Below are positions 34,678 through 43,553 of a DNA stretch of 64,000 nucleotides, in pieces. Both the position numbers and the translations under genes were made by a program. This DNA is from CAUZJF01 sp965248605 (GTDB lineage: Bacteria; Chloroflexota; Dehalococcoidia; Lucifugimonadales; CAUZJF01). Under the pieces are notes generated by a model that was not told the origin of the DNA, made no database searches, and worked only from the letters and a program-made list of their open reading frames with translations. The first letter of the stretch is position 1. Each line of letters starts with the position of its first letter. The stretch spans positions 310,001-374,000 of the forward strand of contig CBDFJV010000007.1 of NCBI GenBank assembly GCA_965248605.1, in the 5' to 3' direction.

Positions 34678-35697
34678 GTGAAAGCCGCCGTCTACAAGGG
34701 CAAGCAGCAGCTCAGCGTCGAGGAGATACCGACGCCTGAGCCGGGCCCGGCCCAGGTGCTGGTGAAGGTCAGGTTCTGCGCCCTGTGCGGCACCGACGTA
34801 CACGGCTGGCTCTACGACGCCGTGCCGGTCGGCACCGTGCTTGGGCACGAGTACTCGGGGACCGTCGCGGCGTTGGGTCCCGGCGTAACGCGCTGGCGGG
34901 AAGGCGATCGCGTTATGGGCGGTGGTGGCCAACCGCCGCCGGGCAAGGGAGCCGCCTTCGCGACCGACCCGAGGTTCAACTTCCGCACCGTCGGCTTCCA
35001 TGCCAGGCCTCTCCGCGCCTACGCCGAGTACGTAGTGATGGACGAGTGGGAGCCGCTGCCCATCCCGGATGGCGTCTCCGACGAGGAGGCGGCGATGTGT
35101 GAGCCCGCCAGCGTGGCCGTGCGGGCCGTTCGTAAGTCAGAGCTGCGCGTTGGAGACACGGTGGCAGTGCTTGGCGCCGGGCCTATCGGCATGCTCACCG
35201 TGCAGGCGGCGCTGGCCGCGGGCGCAGGCAGCGTGTTCGTGTCCGAGCCGTCGTCAATTCGACGAAACGCGGCTGTCGAGCTGGGTGCTAGAGACATGGT
35301 CGATCCCACGACCGAGGACGTGGTCGACAGGATGGTCGAGTTCTCTGGAGGCACGGGCCCCGACGTCGCGTTCGACTGCGCCGGAGTGGGGCCCACGCTG
35401 GACCAAGCGCTCAACATGGTGCGCAGAGATGGTCAGGTCGTGTTGGTCGCGTTGGCCTGGGAGCCGGTGTCGGTCCTGCCCGTCGACTGGATTGGCAGGG
35501 AGGTGAAGCTCCAGTCCACCTTCGGCGGGAGGCACGAGGACTGGGTGGCGGCGCTCGACCTGATCGCGGCGGGCAAGATGCGAATGGGGCCGATGCTCGA
35601 CGAGACGGGGTTCATTCCCCTGGGCGACATCCAACAGGCCTTCGAGGCGTTGGTCAAGCCGTCGACGCAGCTCCAAATGGTCGTGAGGATGGACTGA
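34678..35697 (+). CDS. Zinc-dependent alcohol dehydrogenase (MDR family) lacking the structural-zinc cysteines
   Basis: A 339-residue medium-chain dehydrogenase. Catalytic zinc ligands are visible in CALCGTDVHG (Cys) and LGHEYSG (His, Glu). The Rossmann motif is VLGAGPIGML. The loop that holds four structural-zinc cysteines in most members is replaced by GGGGQPPPGKGAAFATD. The C-terminus fits the threonine/butanediol dehydrogenase branch. It begins a plus-strand run with an amidohydrolase (6-bp gap) and a sulfatase, suggesting a degradative cluster. GTG start. Confidence 0.88.
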   Translation: MKAAVYKGKQQLSVEEIPTPEPGPAQVLVKVRFCALCGTDVHGWLYDAVPVGTVLGHEYSGTVAALGPGVTRWREGDRVMGGGGQPPPGKGAAFATDPRFNFRTVGFHARPLRAYAEYVVMDEWEPLPIPDGVSDEEAAMCEPASVAVRAVRKSELRVGDTVAVLGAGPIGMLTVQAALAAGAGSVFVSEPSSIRRNAAVELGARDMVDPTTEDVVDRMVEFSGGTGPDVAFDCAGVGPTLDQALNMVRRDGQVVLVALAWEPVSVLPVDWIGREVKLQSTFGGRHEDWVAALDLIAAGKMRMGPMLDETGFIPLGDIQQAFEALVKPSTQLQMVVRMD

Positions 35698-35703
35698 CCG
35701 GTC

Positions 35704-36576
35704 ATGGAGAAGCTTGATTTCGTCGACGCGCATGTCCACTTCTACGATATGCACCATCCCGAGCTCTTCTATGGAGATTGGCAGCCCGGTGTGCCCCACC
35801 CCTTCCTGGGCATGCAGTTACAGAAGCTCGCGGAGATGAACTACCTCGCCGAGGACTATATTGCGGAGACGCGCAACGCCAACGTAACTAAGGCTATTCA
35901 CGTACAGGCGGCGATAGGGACCGAGGACCCTGTGAAGGAGACAGAGTGGCTCGAGGCCGCCGCCGACCGAACAGGCTTCCCGCACGCCATCGTCGCTCAC
36001 GCCGACCTCAAGGACCCTGGGGTTGAAGCGGTCCTGGAGGAACATTGCGCGTACCCGCTCATGAGGGGCGTCCGGGACTTTTCGTCGGGCGACTACCTGG
36101 TCGAGCACGAGTTCCACCGCGGATTCGCCCTACTGGAGAAGTACGACCTTGTCTCCAGCGTAAGCGTCCAGTGGCAGGACATGGAGAAGCTGCGCGGCCT
36201 GGCGAGCAAATTCCCAAATACATACATCGTCGTCGATCACGCGGGGGTCCCTACGGAAAGGAACGACGAGTACTTCGCCAACTGGCGACACAGTATGGTC
36301 ACTGCCGCCTCGGCCGAGAACGTCATTTGCAAGATCTCAGGGCTGGGTATAGGCGACAACAGCTGGACCGTGGACAGCATCAGGCCCTACGTAGTCCATT
36401 GCATCGAGACGTTCGGCGCGGACCGCTGTTTGTTCGCGACCAACTGGCCCGTCGACTCGATCTGGAGCACCTACGACGCAGTCGTAGACGCTTACCGCGA
36501 GATAATCTCGGGCTTCAGCATCGACGAGCAGGTCGCCATGTTTTCCGCAAACGCCGAGCGGCTCTACAGGATCTGA
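35704..36576 (+). CDS. Amidohydrolase-2 family protein
   Basis: A 290-residue TIM-barrel amidohydrolase. DAHVHFYD (9-16) is the N-terminal metal motif, IVVDHAGVP supplies a His ligand, and RCLFATNWPVDSIWSTYD is the C-terminal block with the catalytic Asp region replaced by Asn (ATNWP versus the usual GSDWP). Relatives hydrolyse lactones or decarboxylate. It lies between the alcohol dehydrogenase and sulfatase genes, all closely spaced. Confidence 0.87.
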   Translation: MEKLDFVDAHVHFYDMHHPELFYGDWQPGVPHPFLGMQLQKLAEMNYLAEDYIAETRNANVTKAIHVQAAIGTEDPVKETEWLEAAADRTGFPHAIVAHADLKDPGVEAVLEEHCAYPLMRGVRDFSSGDYLVEHEFHRGFALLEKYDLVSSVSVQWQDMEKLRGLASKFPNTYIVVDHAGVPTERNDEYFANWRHSMVTAASAENVICKISGLGIGDNSWTVDSIRPYVVHCIETFGADRCLFATNWPVDSIWSTYDAVVDAYREIISGFSIDEQVAMFSANAERLYRI

Positions 36577-36578
36577 GT

Positions 36579-37967
36579 ATGAACGTCATCTGGATCATTA
36601 CGGACACCTTCCGCCAGGACCACGTCGGGGCGTACGGGAAGGTGGACATCCGAACACCCGTCCTCGACGCTCTGGCGGCGAAGTCCGTGCGTTTCGACCG
36701 CCACTACGCCGGGAGCCTGATGTCGGTGCCCGCGAGAGCCGATTTCGCCACTGGCCGCTGGACGCTCTCCTTCATGGGCTGGGAGCCCTTGCCCGAGGGG
36801 ACGGTGACGGTGGCCGATATTCTCGCATCGAAGGGCGTACATACGGCCGCAATGGTCGACACGCCCTTCCATCTACGCACCGGAATGAACTACGACCAGG
36901 GCTACCAGACCTTTCGTCATTTCGCCGGGCAGGCCCAGTCCCGATCGTACTTGAAGGACGGCCGCGACGAGCACATGGACGCTCGGGCCGCCTGGCGCTT
37001 CGAGGCGGACAGGAACGCTCCCAGGACGATCGCCGGAGCCATGGAGTGGCTCCAGCTCCACTACAAGGAGCGGTTCTTCCTCACCATCGACACGTGGGAC
37101 CCGCACGAGCCCTGGGACGCGCCGGACTACTACACTGAGCGGTACTGGCCCGACTACGACGGCGAGCACATCTACCCGTCGTACACCCGGTGGCAGGACT
37201 CCACCGGGCTCACGGAAGAGAAGGTCAGGAAGGCCCTCGCCACCTATCGCGGCGAGATCACCATGCTCGACGCCTGGCTCGGGCGCCTGTTCGGGTTGGT
37301 TGAGAACATGGGCCTTATGGAGAGCACGGCGATCGTGTTCACGTCAGACCACGGAGCCTATTTCGGGGAGCACGACGGCATGTTCGGCAAGAAGGTTATG
37401 GGGAAGAGACCGGACGGCACCAGCTACAACTATCTCGACGACGACCGGCAATTCGGCTTCTCTCCCTACTACGAGGAGGCCGCCCTCGCTCCCATGCTGC
37501 TGTACGTGCCTGGCGTTGAGCCGGGCTCATACTCCGGCGTGACGTCCGTCGTAGACGTCATGCCCACGGTCCTGGACATCATGGACTGCGAGATCCCTGC
37601 CGTGGTCGACGGCCGGTCGCTGCTATCCATGGCGCGAGATAATTCGTTGCCTGGCCGCGACTACACGATCACCGGCGAGAAGTTCAAGTTCGCGGACGAG
37701 CCGTTGCGTATTGTCGGCGGGAAACCGGGGACCATGGCCAACTCGACGGTCACGACCGTCACGACGGACGAGTGGTCGCTGTTGTACACCGAGGAAGCCG
37801 CTATGTCCGAGCTGTACCACCTGCTGTCGGACCCGACCCAGTCCAACAACGTGATCCACGACAAGCCCGACGTTGCTCGGGATATCCATGCGCAGTTCAC
37901 GGCGTTCCTGAAGGAGACCGGCGTACCCGAGTCCACCCGACGGCGATTGTCCGAGCTTCGGATCTAG
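36579..37967 (+). CDS. Sulfatase with serine-type active-site motif
   Basis: A 462-residue arylsulfatase-fold enzyme. The N-terminal metal motif WIITDTFRQDHVGAYG and the C-terminal FTSDHGAYFGEHDG are intact. The formylglycine position reads SVPARADFATGR, i.e. Ser-x-Pro-x-Arg instead of Cys-x-Pro-x-Arg. Serine-type sulfatases need an AtsB-like radical SAM maturase, and none is encoded here. ATG 36579 follows the amidohydrolase stop by two bases. No signal peptide is seen, so it may be cytoplasmic. A phosphonate- or phosphate-monoester hydrolase is an alternative. Confidence 0.87.
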   Translation: MNVIWIITDTFRQDHVGAYGKVDIRTPVLDALAAKSVRFDRHYAGSLMSVPARADFATGRWTLSFMGWEPLPEGTVTVADILASKGVHTAAMVDTPFHLRTGMNYDQGYQTFRHFAGQAQSRSYLKDGRDEHMDARAAWRFEADRNAPRTIAGAMEWLQLHYKERFFLTIDTWDPHEPWDAPDYYTERYWPDYDGEHIYPSYTRWQDSTGLTEEKVRKALATYRGEITMLDAWLGRLFGLVENMGLMESTAIVFTSDHGAYFGEHDGMFGKKVMGKRPDGTSYNYLDDDRQFGFSPYYEEAALAPMLLYVPGVEPGSYSGVTSVVDVMPTVLDIMDCEIPAVVDGRSLLSMARDNSLPGRDYTITGEKFKFADEPLRIVGGKPGTMANSTVTTVTTDEWSLLYTEEAAMSELYHLLSDPTQSNNVIHDKPDVARDIHAQFTAFLKETGVPESTRRRLSELRI

Positions 37968-38175
37968 CGTAACCCAAGGTTGGGCCGCCTCTGGTACTAT
38001 CAGCGGACGACCTATCAGGAGGACGTGCCAGTGACTGGTCTCGCACTCCCGCCGACATGCCTTCGGGAGCTGCATGGCGACTCCGACCCTACGCAATTCT
38101 GGGGCTGGCCCTTGTCTGGGCCGCTACTGTTGTCTCGCTCGTCTTCCAGGCGACGTCTCTCTACAAGCTAGTGGT

Positions 38176-38814
38176 TCAACGTTTTTGTATTGATGGGTAG
38201 AGTGACTTTAGCTTGATGCGCGCATCCTCGGTAGTGAAGCGCCAATCCACTCGTATCACATCCCGGTTGCGTTGATTCTGCCAAGCATTGACCTCGCCGC
38301 GCAGGATGTCTTGATTGGCAATCCGTCGGTCCAGGCACTGTCGAGCCAGCACACCGATCTCTATCTCCGCCATATTCAACCAACTCCCGTGTTTGGGAGT
38401 GTAGTGTATCTCCAGTCGCTCAGCTATACGCCTCGCCTCAGCAGGCTCGAATGCCTCGTATAGCGAGGACAGCTTGTGAGTGTTGAGATTGTCCATTACC
38501 AGCACGATCCGGTCTCTGTCAGGGTAGTCCTCGTCGACCAGTTTCTTTATCACATGCGCCCAGTCCACCTTCGTGCGACGCTCTCTGACCTCGACTCGGC
38601 GCCATCCGTCCAACGGTGCAAACAGCATGAACAGGCTGCTCACTCCATTGCGCTCGTATTCGTAGTCGTATGCCGCCGATAAGCCGGGCGCTGCGGGACG
38701 CGGCACTCGCGTCTCCTTGACTTGCTGTTTGCTCGTCTCATCCATGCACACCAGAACCTCATTCCCATCGTACGGCCGTTGGTAGACCTCCAGTACGTCT
38801 TCCATCGCGCACAC
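38176..38814 (-). CDS. IS630-family transposase, catalytic (second) frame
   Basis: This frame holds the DDE domain: VLVCMDETSKQQ (first Asp), IVLVMDNLNTHK (second Asp) and HYTPKHGSWLNMAEIEIG (Glu). The frame is open from the A9 run at 38876-38884, where it would be entered by slippage from the first frame; independent translation from the GTG at 38814 is also possible. It ends at 38176, five bases inside the left IS end. Confidence 0.88.
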   Translation of the reverse strand: MCAMEDVLEVYQRPYDGNEVLVCMDETSKQQVKETRVPRPAAPGLSAAYDYEYERNGVSSLFMLFAPLDGWRRVEVRERRTKVDWAHVIKKLVDEDYPDRDRIVLVMDNLNTHKLSSLYEAFEPAEARRIAERLEIHYTPKHGSWLNMAEIEIGVLARQCLDRRIANQDILRGEVNAWQNQRNRDVIRVDWRFTTEDARIKLKSLYPSIQKR

Positions 38815-39322
38815 AAACTCCGCGCTCTGACCGGGCGGGATGCACCAACTCTGCTTCAGCCACGGCTTCAGTTCGTTTTTTTTTGAGCGCCTGGCGAACC
38901 GTCTCGGTGCTAATGGTCCCGACTATCTCACACTCGACCAACTGGTCAGCCAACAGCTTCAGGGTCCAACTGGCACGCCCCTCCGGCGGTTCCCCGCAGG
39001 CCATCGCTATCAACCGTGCTTCACCTTCGCCGTCCAGTCTCTTTTGACGCCGACGCAGTTGCTTTTTGCGATTCAGCGCAGACTCGACCCCCTCCTCCAC
39101 ACAGCGCTTGCGTATTCGCTCGACCGTTGACTGTCCCACACCGAGCGCGCTGGTGATGTCCGCGTCCTTCATTCCCCCGTCCGAGCGTGACTCATCGCTC
39201 ATCAGCAGAATGCGCGCATGGGTCTGTTTGTACGCCGCAGCCCGACCGCGTGAGACCAAGGCGTTGAGTTCCTGTTGTTCGTCGGTAGTCAGTCTGATAC
39301 GGTACTTCTTGGTAGACATCAT
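38759..39322 (-). CDS. IS630-family transposase, DNA-binding (first) frame
   Basis: This begins at ATG 39322 after AGGAGGAACC. It encodes an N-terminal helix-turn-helix region (ADITSALGVGQSTVERIRKR) and a second winged-helix-like part (SWTLKLLADQLVECEIVGTIST). In the zero frame it runs into an out-of-frame tail after the A9 stretch. Shifting by one base at A9 continues as RQALKKNELKPWLKQSWCIP into the catalytic frame, the expected IS630 sequence. Programmed slippage or a one-base mutation explains the split. Confidence 0.85.
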   Translation of the reverse strand: MMSTKKYRIRLTTDEQQELNALVSRGRAAAYKQTHARILLMSDESRSDGGMKDADITSALGVGQSTVERIRKRCVEEGVESALNRKKQLRRRQKRLDGEGEARLIAMACGEPPEGRASWTLKLLADQLVECEIVGTISTETVRQALKKKRTEAVAEAELVHPARSERGVCVRDGRRTGGLPTAVRWE

Positions 39323-39493
39323 GGTTCCTCCTCGGTTCAACGTTACGATTGAACCCCCAAGAGGAACAATGACTATCATGGTATTCATTTCAATGATGTT
39401 GGACCACTAGAGCCAGCGGCAGCGTTGACGGCCGGCGCGTACGATGAGGCGAGCGGACGGCATTTCTTCTAGTTCCACCAAGGAGTTGACCCC

Positions 39494-41611
39494 GTGAGCA
39501 TCACCCATCAGTTGGACCAGCTACGTCCTGGCACCATCACCACCCTGGCCGGAGTGGGTTACCAGGAAGGTATACCGGCCAGGGACGCACCGGCCGGCGG
39601 GCCTCAGGGAGTGGTCAGGTGGCCCGAGGGCGATCTCATGGTCGTCGACATGTGGGGGCACCGTATCTGGCGGATCGACACGGACGGCATCCTCCACACG
39701 TTCGGGGGCGACGGCGTCCCTGGTCGCACCGGTGACGGCGGCCATGCGAAAGATGCCCGCTTCCACACCCCTCACGACTTGTCCCAGGACAGGCACGGCA
39801 ACCTGTACATCTCTGAGATGGGCAACCACGTCATCCGGCGCGTCGATCGCGAGACGGGGATTGTGTCCACCATCGCGGGCTCCGGCAAGTTAGGCTGGGG
39901 TGGCAACGGTGGGCTCGCCACAGAAGCGGAGGTTGACAACGATTCCGGCGTCGCCGTCGACAAACACGGGAACGTCTTCATCTGCTGCGAATGGTCTAAC
40001 GTTGTACGGCGGATCGATGCCAAGACGGGGATCATCGAGCACTTCGCTGGCCAGGAGGCCCGACACCCCCTCCTCGAGCACGGGAACAGCAGGCCGTTCC
40101 ATGGCCCGTGGCTCAGCCTGGAGGGGTACAGCGGAGACGGCGGCCCCGCCCGAGACGCGGCGTTCCATCACCCTGAACACCTGGCCTTCGACTCCAAGGG
40201 GGACCTCTACGTCTGCGACAACTCCAACGACCGCATCCGCAAGATCGACATGAAAACGGGCATCATCACCACCGCGTTGGGCAACGGCCAGCGCGCCTCC
40301 AACGGAGACGGCGGCCCCGCGACCGAGGCCAGCATCCTGATGCCCGACGCGCTCTGCTTCGACGTCCACGACAACCTGTACGTCGCGGAGAAGTACGGCT
40401 TCCGGATTCGCAGGGTGGACGCGAAGAGCGGCATAGTCTCGACGCTGGTGGGCAATGGTGTCCCTGGGTGGGGCGAGGAGGGACTGCCCGGTAGCGAGAC
40501 TCACCTTAACTCCCCAGAGGCCGGCCTCTGGGCCGACCCCGACGGCACGGTGTTCTGGGGCGAGTCGGGCGGCAGATTGCGCAGGTACGACAGTACGACC
40601 GGAATCGTTACCACGGCGCTCGGCGGTCCGACGGTCCACGACGCCGGGCCCGCCTCGAAGGCTTACCTTCGGGGGCCGTACGACGTCTCCGTCGCCCCCA
40701 ACGGAGACGTCTACATCACCGACACATGGAACCAGCGAGTCCGCGCCATCGACGCCCGTACGAGCATCATCCGTACAGTGGCCGGCAACGGCGCAAGGGC
40801 ATACGGAGGCGACGGTGGACAGGCGACCGAAGCGTATCTGGGCAACCCGAACGGCGCCGTAGTCGACTCCAGGGGCCGTGCGGTCATCGCCGACACCCGG
40901 CATTCGCACGTGCGTCGCGTCGACGAGCAAGGCGTGATCCATAACCTGGCCGGCGCTGCGTTCCCATGGGACAAAGGCGACGGCGGCCCGTCGATCTCCG
41001 CCAACCTCGTCTACCCGCAGGCCGTCGAGGTGGACCGTGCCGACAACGTCTACATAGCCGATGGCGGCGTCGGCAGGATACGGCGCATCGACGACGCCAC
41101 CGGCATCATCTCGACAATCGCGGGAATCGGGCTGAAGGGCTACACCGGAGACGGCGGCCCCGCCACAGAGGCGCGCATCGGATCGCCGACGTCGATTCGC
41201 TTCGACAACCAGGGCAATCTTTACTTCTCCGATAGCATGTACAACGTCGTGCGGAGGGTCGACGCCGAGAACGGTGTCATCTCGACGGTGGTCGGCCGCG
41301 GCGAAGAGGGTTTCTCGCCCGACGGTACAGCGGCGCTGGAAGCCCGCCTCGGTGGCCCGTTCGGAGTCGAGGTATCGAAGGATGGGACGATTTTAGTCTC
41401 AGACACTAAGAACCACCGGGTACGTATGGTCGACTCGGGCGGGCGTCTTAGGACCGTCGCCGGCAGCGACGACGGCGGCGACTCCGGCGACGGCGGCCCG
41501 GCCACTAACGCAAAGCTGAACTGGCCCTACGGCCTGCGCCTGTACAACGACAAGGTCCTCCTCATCTGCGACATGTGGAACAACCGCGTGAGGGCGGTCA
41601 AGCTGACGTAA
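39494..41611 (+). CDS. Large NHL-repeat beta-propeller protein
   Basis: A 705-residue protein built of about 12 NHL repeats with the spacing GdGGpAteAxlxxPxgvxxDxxGnlYvaDxxnxrIRrvdxxtGiIxTvaG. Examples are GDGGPATEASILMPDALCFD and NVYIADGGVGRIRRIDDATG. Two six-bladed propellers, or one larger ring, are likely. GTG 39494 follows AAGGAG. There is no signal peptide or membrane helix. A 350-residue antisense frame inside is a shadow. Function is unknown; proteins of this type often bind or hydrolyse small ligands or form extracellular scaffolds. Confidence 0.87.
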   Translation: MSITHQLDQLRPGTITTLAGVGYQEGIPARDAPAGGPQGVVRWPEGDLMVVDMWGHRIWRIDTDGILHTFGGDGVPGRTGDGGHAKDARFHTPHDLSQDRHGNLYISEMGNHVIRRVDRETGIVSTIAGSGKLGWGGNGGLATEAEVDNDSGVAVDKHGNVFICCEWSNVVRRIDAKTGIIEHFAGQEARHPLLEHGNSRPFHGPWLSLEGYSGDGGPARDAAFHHPEHLAFDSKGDLYVCDNSNDRIRKIDMKTGIITTALGNGQRASNGDGGPATEASILMPDALCFDVHDNLYVAEKYGFRIRRVDAKSGIVSTLVGNGVPGWGEEGLPGSETHLNSPEAGLWADPDGTVFWGESGGRLRRYDSTTGIVTTALGGPTVHDAGPASKAYLRGPYDVSVAPNGDVYITDTWNQRVRAIDARTSIIRTVAGNGARAYGGDGGQATEAYLGNPNGAVVDSRGRAVIADTRHSHVRRVDEQGVIHNLAGAAFPWDKGDGGPSISANLVYPQAVEVDRADNVYIADGGVGRIRRIDDATGIISTIAGIGLKGYTGDGGPATEARIGSPTSIRFDNQGNLYFSDSMYNVVRRVDAENGVISTVVGRGEEGFSPDGTAALEARLGGPFGVEVSKDGTILVSDTKNHRVRMVDSGGRLRTVAGSDDGGDSGDGGPATNAKLNWPYGLRLYNDKVLLICDMWNNRVRAVKLT

Positions 41612-41615
41612 GACA

Positions 41616-42177
41616 GTGAGACGCATTCCGAAGCCGAAACATCTCGGACCTGAGTACGGTCGTCAGTTCAAGGACGAGAGCGTCGCAGCGGCGTACCACC
41701 TTCGCTGGCCTTACTCGTCTGAGATGTTCGACTTCCTAGAGTCCCCTTATTCCAGCAAGGCCGGCTCGGGTGCTCGATATCGGCTGTGGTACCGGCGAAC
41801 TCGCGATACCGTTAGCCGACCGAGTCGAACATGTCGATGCAGTCGATCCGTCGGAGGCTATGCTGAGAACCGCCCGGACTCGACCGGGTTGGGACAAACA
41901 GAACATCCGGTGGGTCTGCGAAAACGCCGAAGAAGTCGATTACAACGAGCGATACAGCATCTGTCAAAGTCGGCGCTTCCTTGACGACCTCTTTACCGAG
42001 CACCAAGAAGCTCCTCAAGTAGACTACGTTGCTGCCCTTGCCCTAGAGTCGGTCGGCGCCTTCGTCGCCGGAGATCCAGTCCTCTCCGTCACCTCCGGAT
42101 ATCTGGTCGAAGCCCGGACCGCCGCATCCCCACGCAGGAGCGATATACGATTGACAAGGACCACAGGCCGAGAGTAA
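41616..42177 (+). pseudogene. SAM-dependent methyltransferase, frameshifted and truncated
   Basis: Frame 1 (GTG 41616) encodes an N-terminal helix region (FKDESVAAAYHLRWPYSSEMF). About 41765 the homology moves one frame: VLDIGCGTGELAIPLADRVE, VDAVDPSEAMLRTAR and NIRWVCENAEEVDYNERYS. These are motifs I-III of a type-11 methyltransferase. After the last block the expected catalytic core and C-terminus are missing and the text becomes unlike the family, ending at 42177. At least one indel plus an internal deletion make this a relic. Confidence 0.75.
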
Positions 42178-42347
42178 GCTTCGACCACTTCATTCGTACC
42201 TGCGATCGGCGTCGGGGGGGGGGGACCGAAATGGGGAATCCCGGCCCTACTTGTGGGTCAATGAGACTTGAGACGGCCTAGGCGAAGCGGCTCGACATCA
42301 TTCATCGGGGGGCCATTGCACAGTAAGAAACACCCGGGAGGGGAGAC

Positions 42348-43415
42348 ATGAACCGAAAATACCTCTTTACGCTCGTGGGTTTGCTGGCCCTGCTTTTGGT
42401 GCTGGCCGCCTGTAGCAGCAATGATGAAGACGGCGGAGAGAAGGCCGCCCAGACCGCTGCCGGCGCTCGCCTGGACACGGTTAAGGAGCGGGGTAATCTC
42501 ATCTGTGCGGGTCGGACAGACCTGGCTGGTTTTGGCTACCTCGACGCGGAGGGCAACAACCTGGGCTTCGACATCGACCTCTGTCGGGCCGTTGCCGCCG
42601 CTATATTCGGCGATCCGAAGGCCTTGGAAATAGTGCCCATCACGGCCTCAGAGCGCGGCCCGACGATCCAGGCCGGCGAGGTCGACATGCTATCCCGGAA
42701 CGTCACATGGACGACCACTCGTGACGCGCAGTGGGGCAACTATACCACCGTGATGTTCTACGACGGCCAGGGGTTCATGGTTCGTAAGGACAGCGGCTTC
42801 ACCAGCGCCCTAGACCTGGATGGAACAACGGTCTGCGTAACCAGCGGCACCACAACCGAGCTGAACGTGGCGGACTTTTTCCGCCAGCACGGACTGGAGT
42901 TTGAGTCCGTGGTCTTCGAGGACACCGCGTCGGTATATGGCGCCTACGAACAGGGCCGTTGCGACGTTACGACCAGCGACAAGTCTCAGTTGGCAGCCAT
43001 CAGGAGTGGGTTCACAGACTCCGACGCCCACGTCATCTTGCCTGAGACGATCTCCAAGGAACCGCTGACGCCAGTCGTCGCCCACGGCGACGACCAGTGG
43101 TTCGACCTTGTAAAGACGGTGATGTACGTGCTCACCAACGCAGAGGAGTTGGGCGTTACGCAGGCGAACGTCGAATCGATGCGCGCTAGCGAGAACATCG
43201 TGATCCGACGCATGCTGGGCGCAGAGGGCGAGTTTGGCCAGGCCGACCTGGGCTTGAAGAAAACCTTCGCCGTGGATGTCATCAAGGCGGTCGGCAACTA
43301 CCGCGAGATATACGACCGCTACATGGGCCCACAAGGCGACGCCTTTGTGCTGCCACGCGGCAACAACGAGCTTTGGACCAACGGTGGCCTGATCTACGCG
43401 CCGCCCCTTAAGTAG
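42348..43415 (+). CDS. aapJ: Amino-acid ABC transporter substrate-binding lipoprotein (AapJ-like)
   Basis: A 355-residue solute-binding protein of the general L-amino-acid transporter. The signal peptide ends in a lipobox (LLVLAACSS, Cys about 22), so it is membrane-anchored outside. VKERGNLICAGRTDLAGFG, NLGFDIDLCRAVAAAIFG, DMLSRNVTWTTTRDAQWG and GRCDVTTSDKSQLAAIRS match AapJ/BztA. The ATG follows GGGAGGGGAGA. First of the four-gene operon aapJQMP. The 170-bp gap upstream has an 11-G run but no gene. Confidence 0.93.
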   Translation: MNRKYLFTLVGLLALLLVLAACSSNDEDGGEKAAQTAAGARLDTVKERGNLICAGRTDLAGFGYLDAEGNNLGFDIDLCRAVAAAIFGDPKALEIVPITASERGPTIQAGEVDMLSRNVTWTTTRDAQWGNYTTVMFYDGQGFMVRKDSGFTSALDLDGTTVCVTSGTTTELNVADFFRQHGLEFESVVFEDTASVYGAYEQGRCDVTTSDKSQLAAIRSGFTDSDAHVILPETISKEPLTPVVAHGDDQWFDLVKTVMYVLTNAEELGVTQANVESMRASENIVIRRMLGAEGEFGQADLGLKKTFAVDVIKAVGNYREIYDRYMGPQGDAFVLPRGNNELWTNGGLIYAPPLK

Positions 43416-43553
43416 GCCCAACCGCGAAGAAGCCGGCATGTCCAGACATGAAGGACGCGAGCTGGAAATGCCCGTGGCGTCTGGCGGATTGAGGCAGATT
43501 CTCTGAATCGCCTACTCACTTATCGAGGCGTCCCCCTCTGGCGGAACGTCCGT

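Larger units (their letters stand above)
38171..39407 (-). mobile_element. IS630-family insertion sequence, 1237 bp
   Basis: It is bounded by TA on both sides (38169-38170 and 39408-39409), the standard IS630/Tc1 target duplication. Terminal inverted repeats are imperfect: GTGGTTCAACGTTTTTGTAT at the left and GTGGTCCAACATCATTGAAA reading in from the right. Two overlapping transposase frames on the minus strand are joined by an A9 slippery run (see the CDS entries). Confidence 0.9.
38057..39472 (+). pseudogene. Small membrane-protein gene interrupted by an IS630-family element
   Basis: Codons 1-38 lie at 38057-38170 and include a membrane helix (YAILGLALVWAATVVSLVF). The remaining 20 codons and a TAG lie at 39410-39472 (EPAAALTAGAYDEASGRHFF). 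Removing 38171-39407 and one TA copy joins them in frame to give a 58-residue protein. ATG 38057 lacks a good ribosome-binding site. An AGGAGG at 38022 points to a GTG in another frame, so the true start may be upstream with an additional shift. The family is unknown. Confidence 0.6.

Noticed and set aside
36045..36578. Upstream extension of the sulfatase frame
   Set aside because: It overlaps the amidohydrolase gene in another frame and is Arg-rich shadow sequence; the ATG at 36579 begins the family N-terminus.
39890..40942. 350-codon minus-strand frame
   Set aside because: It is antisense to the NHL-repeat gene; periodicity of the repeats keeps the opposite strand open.
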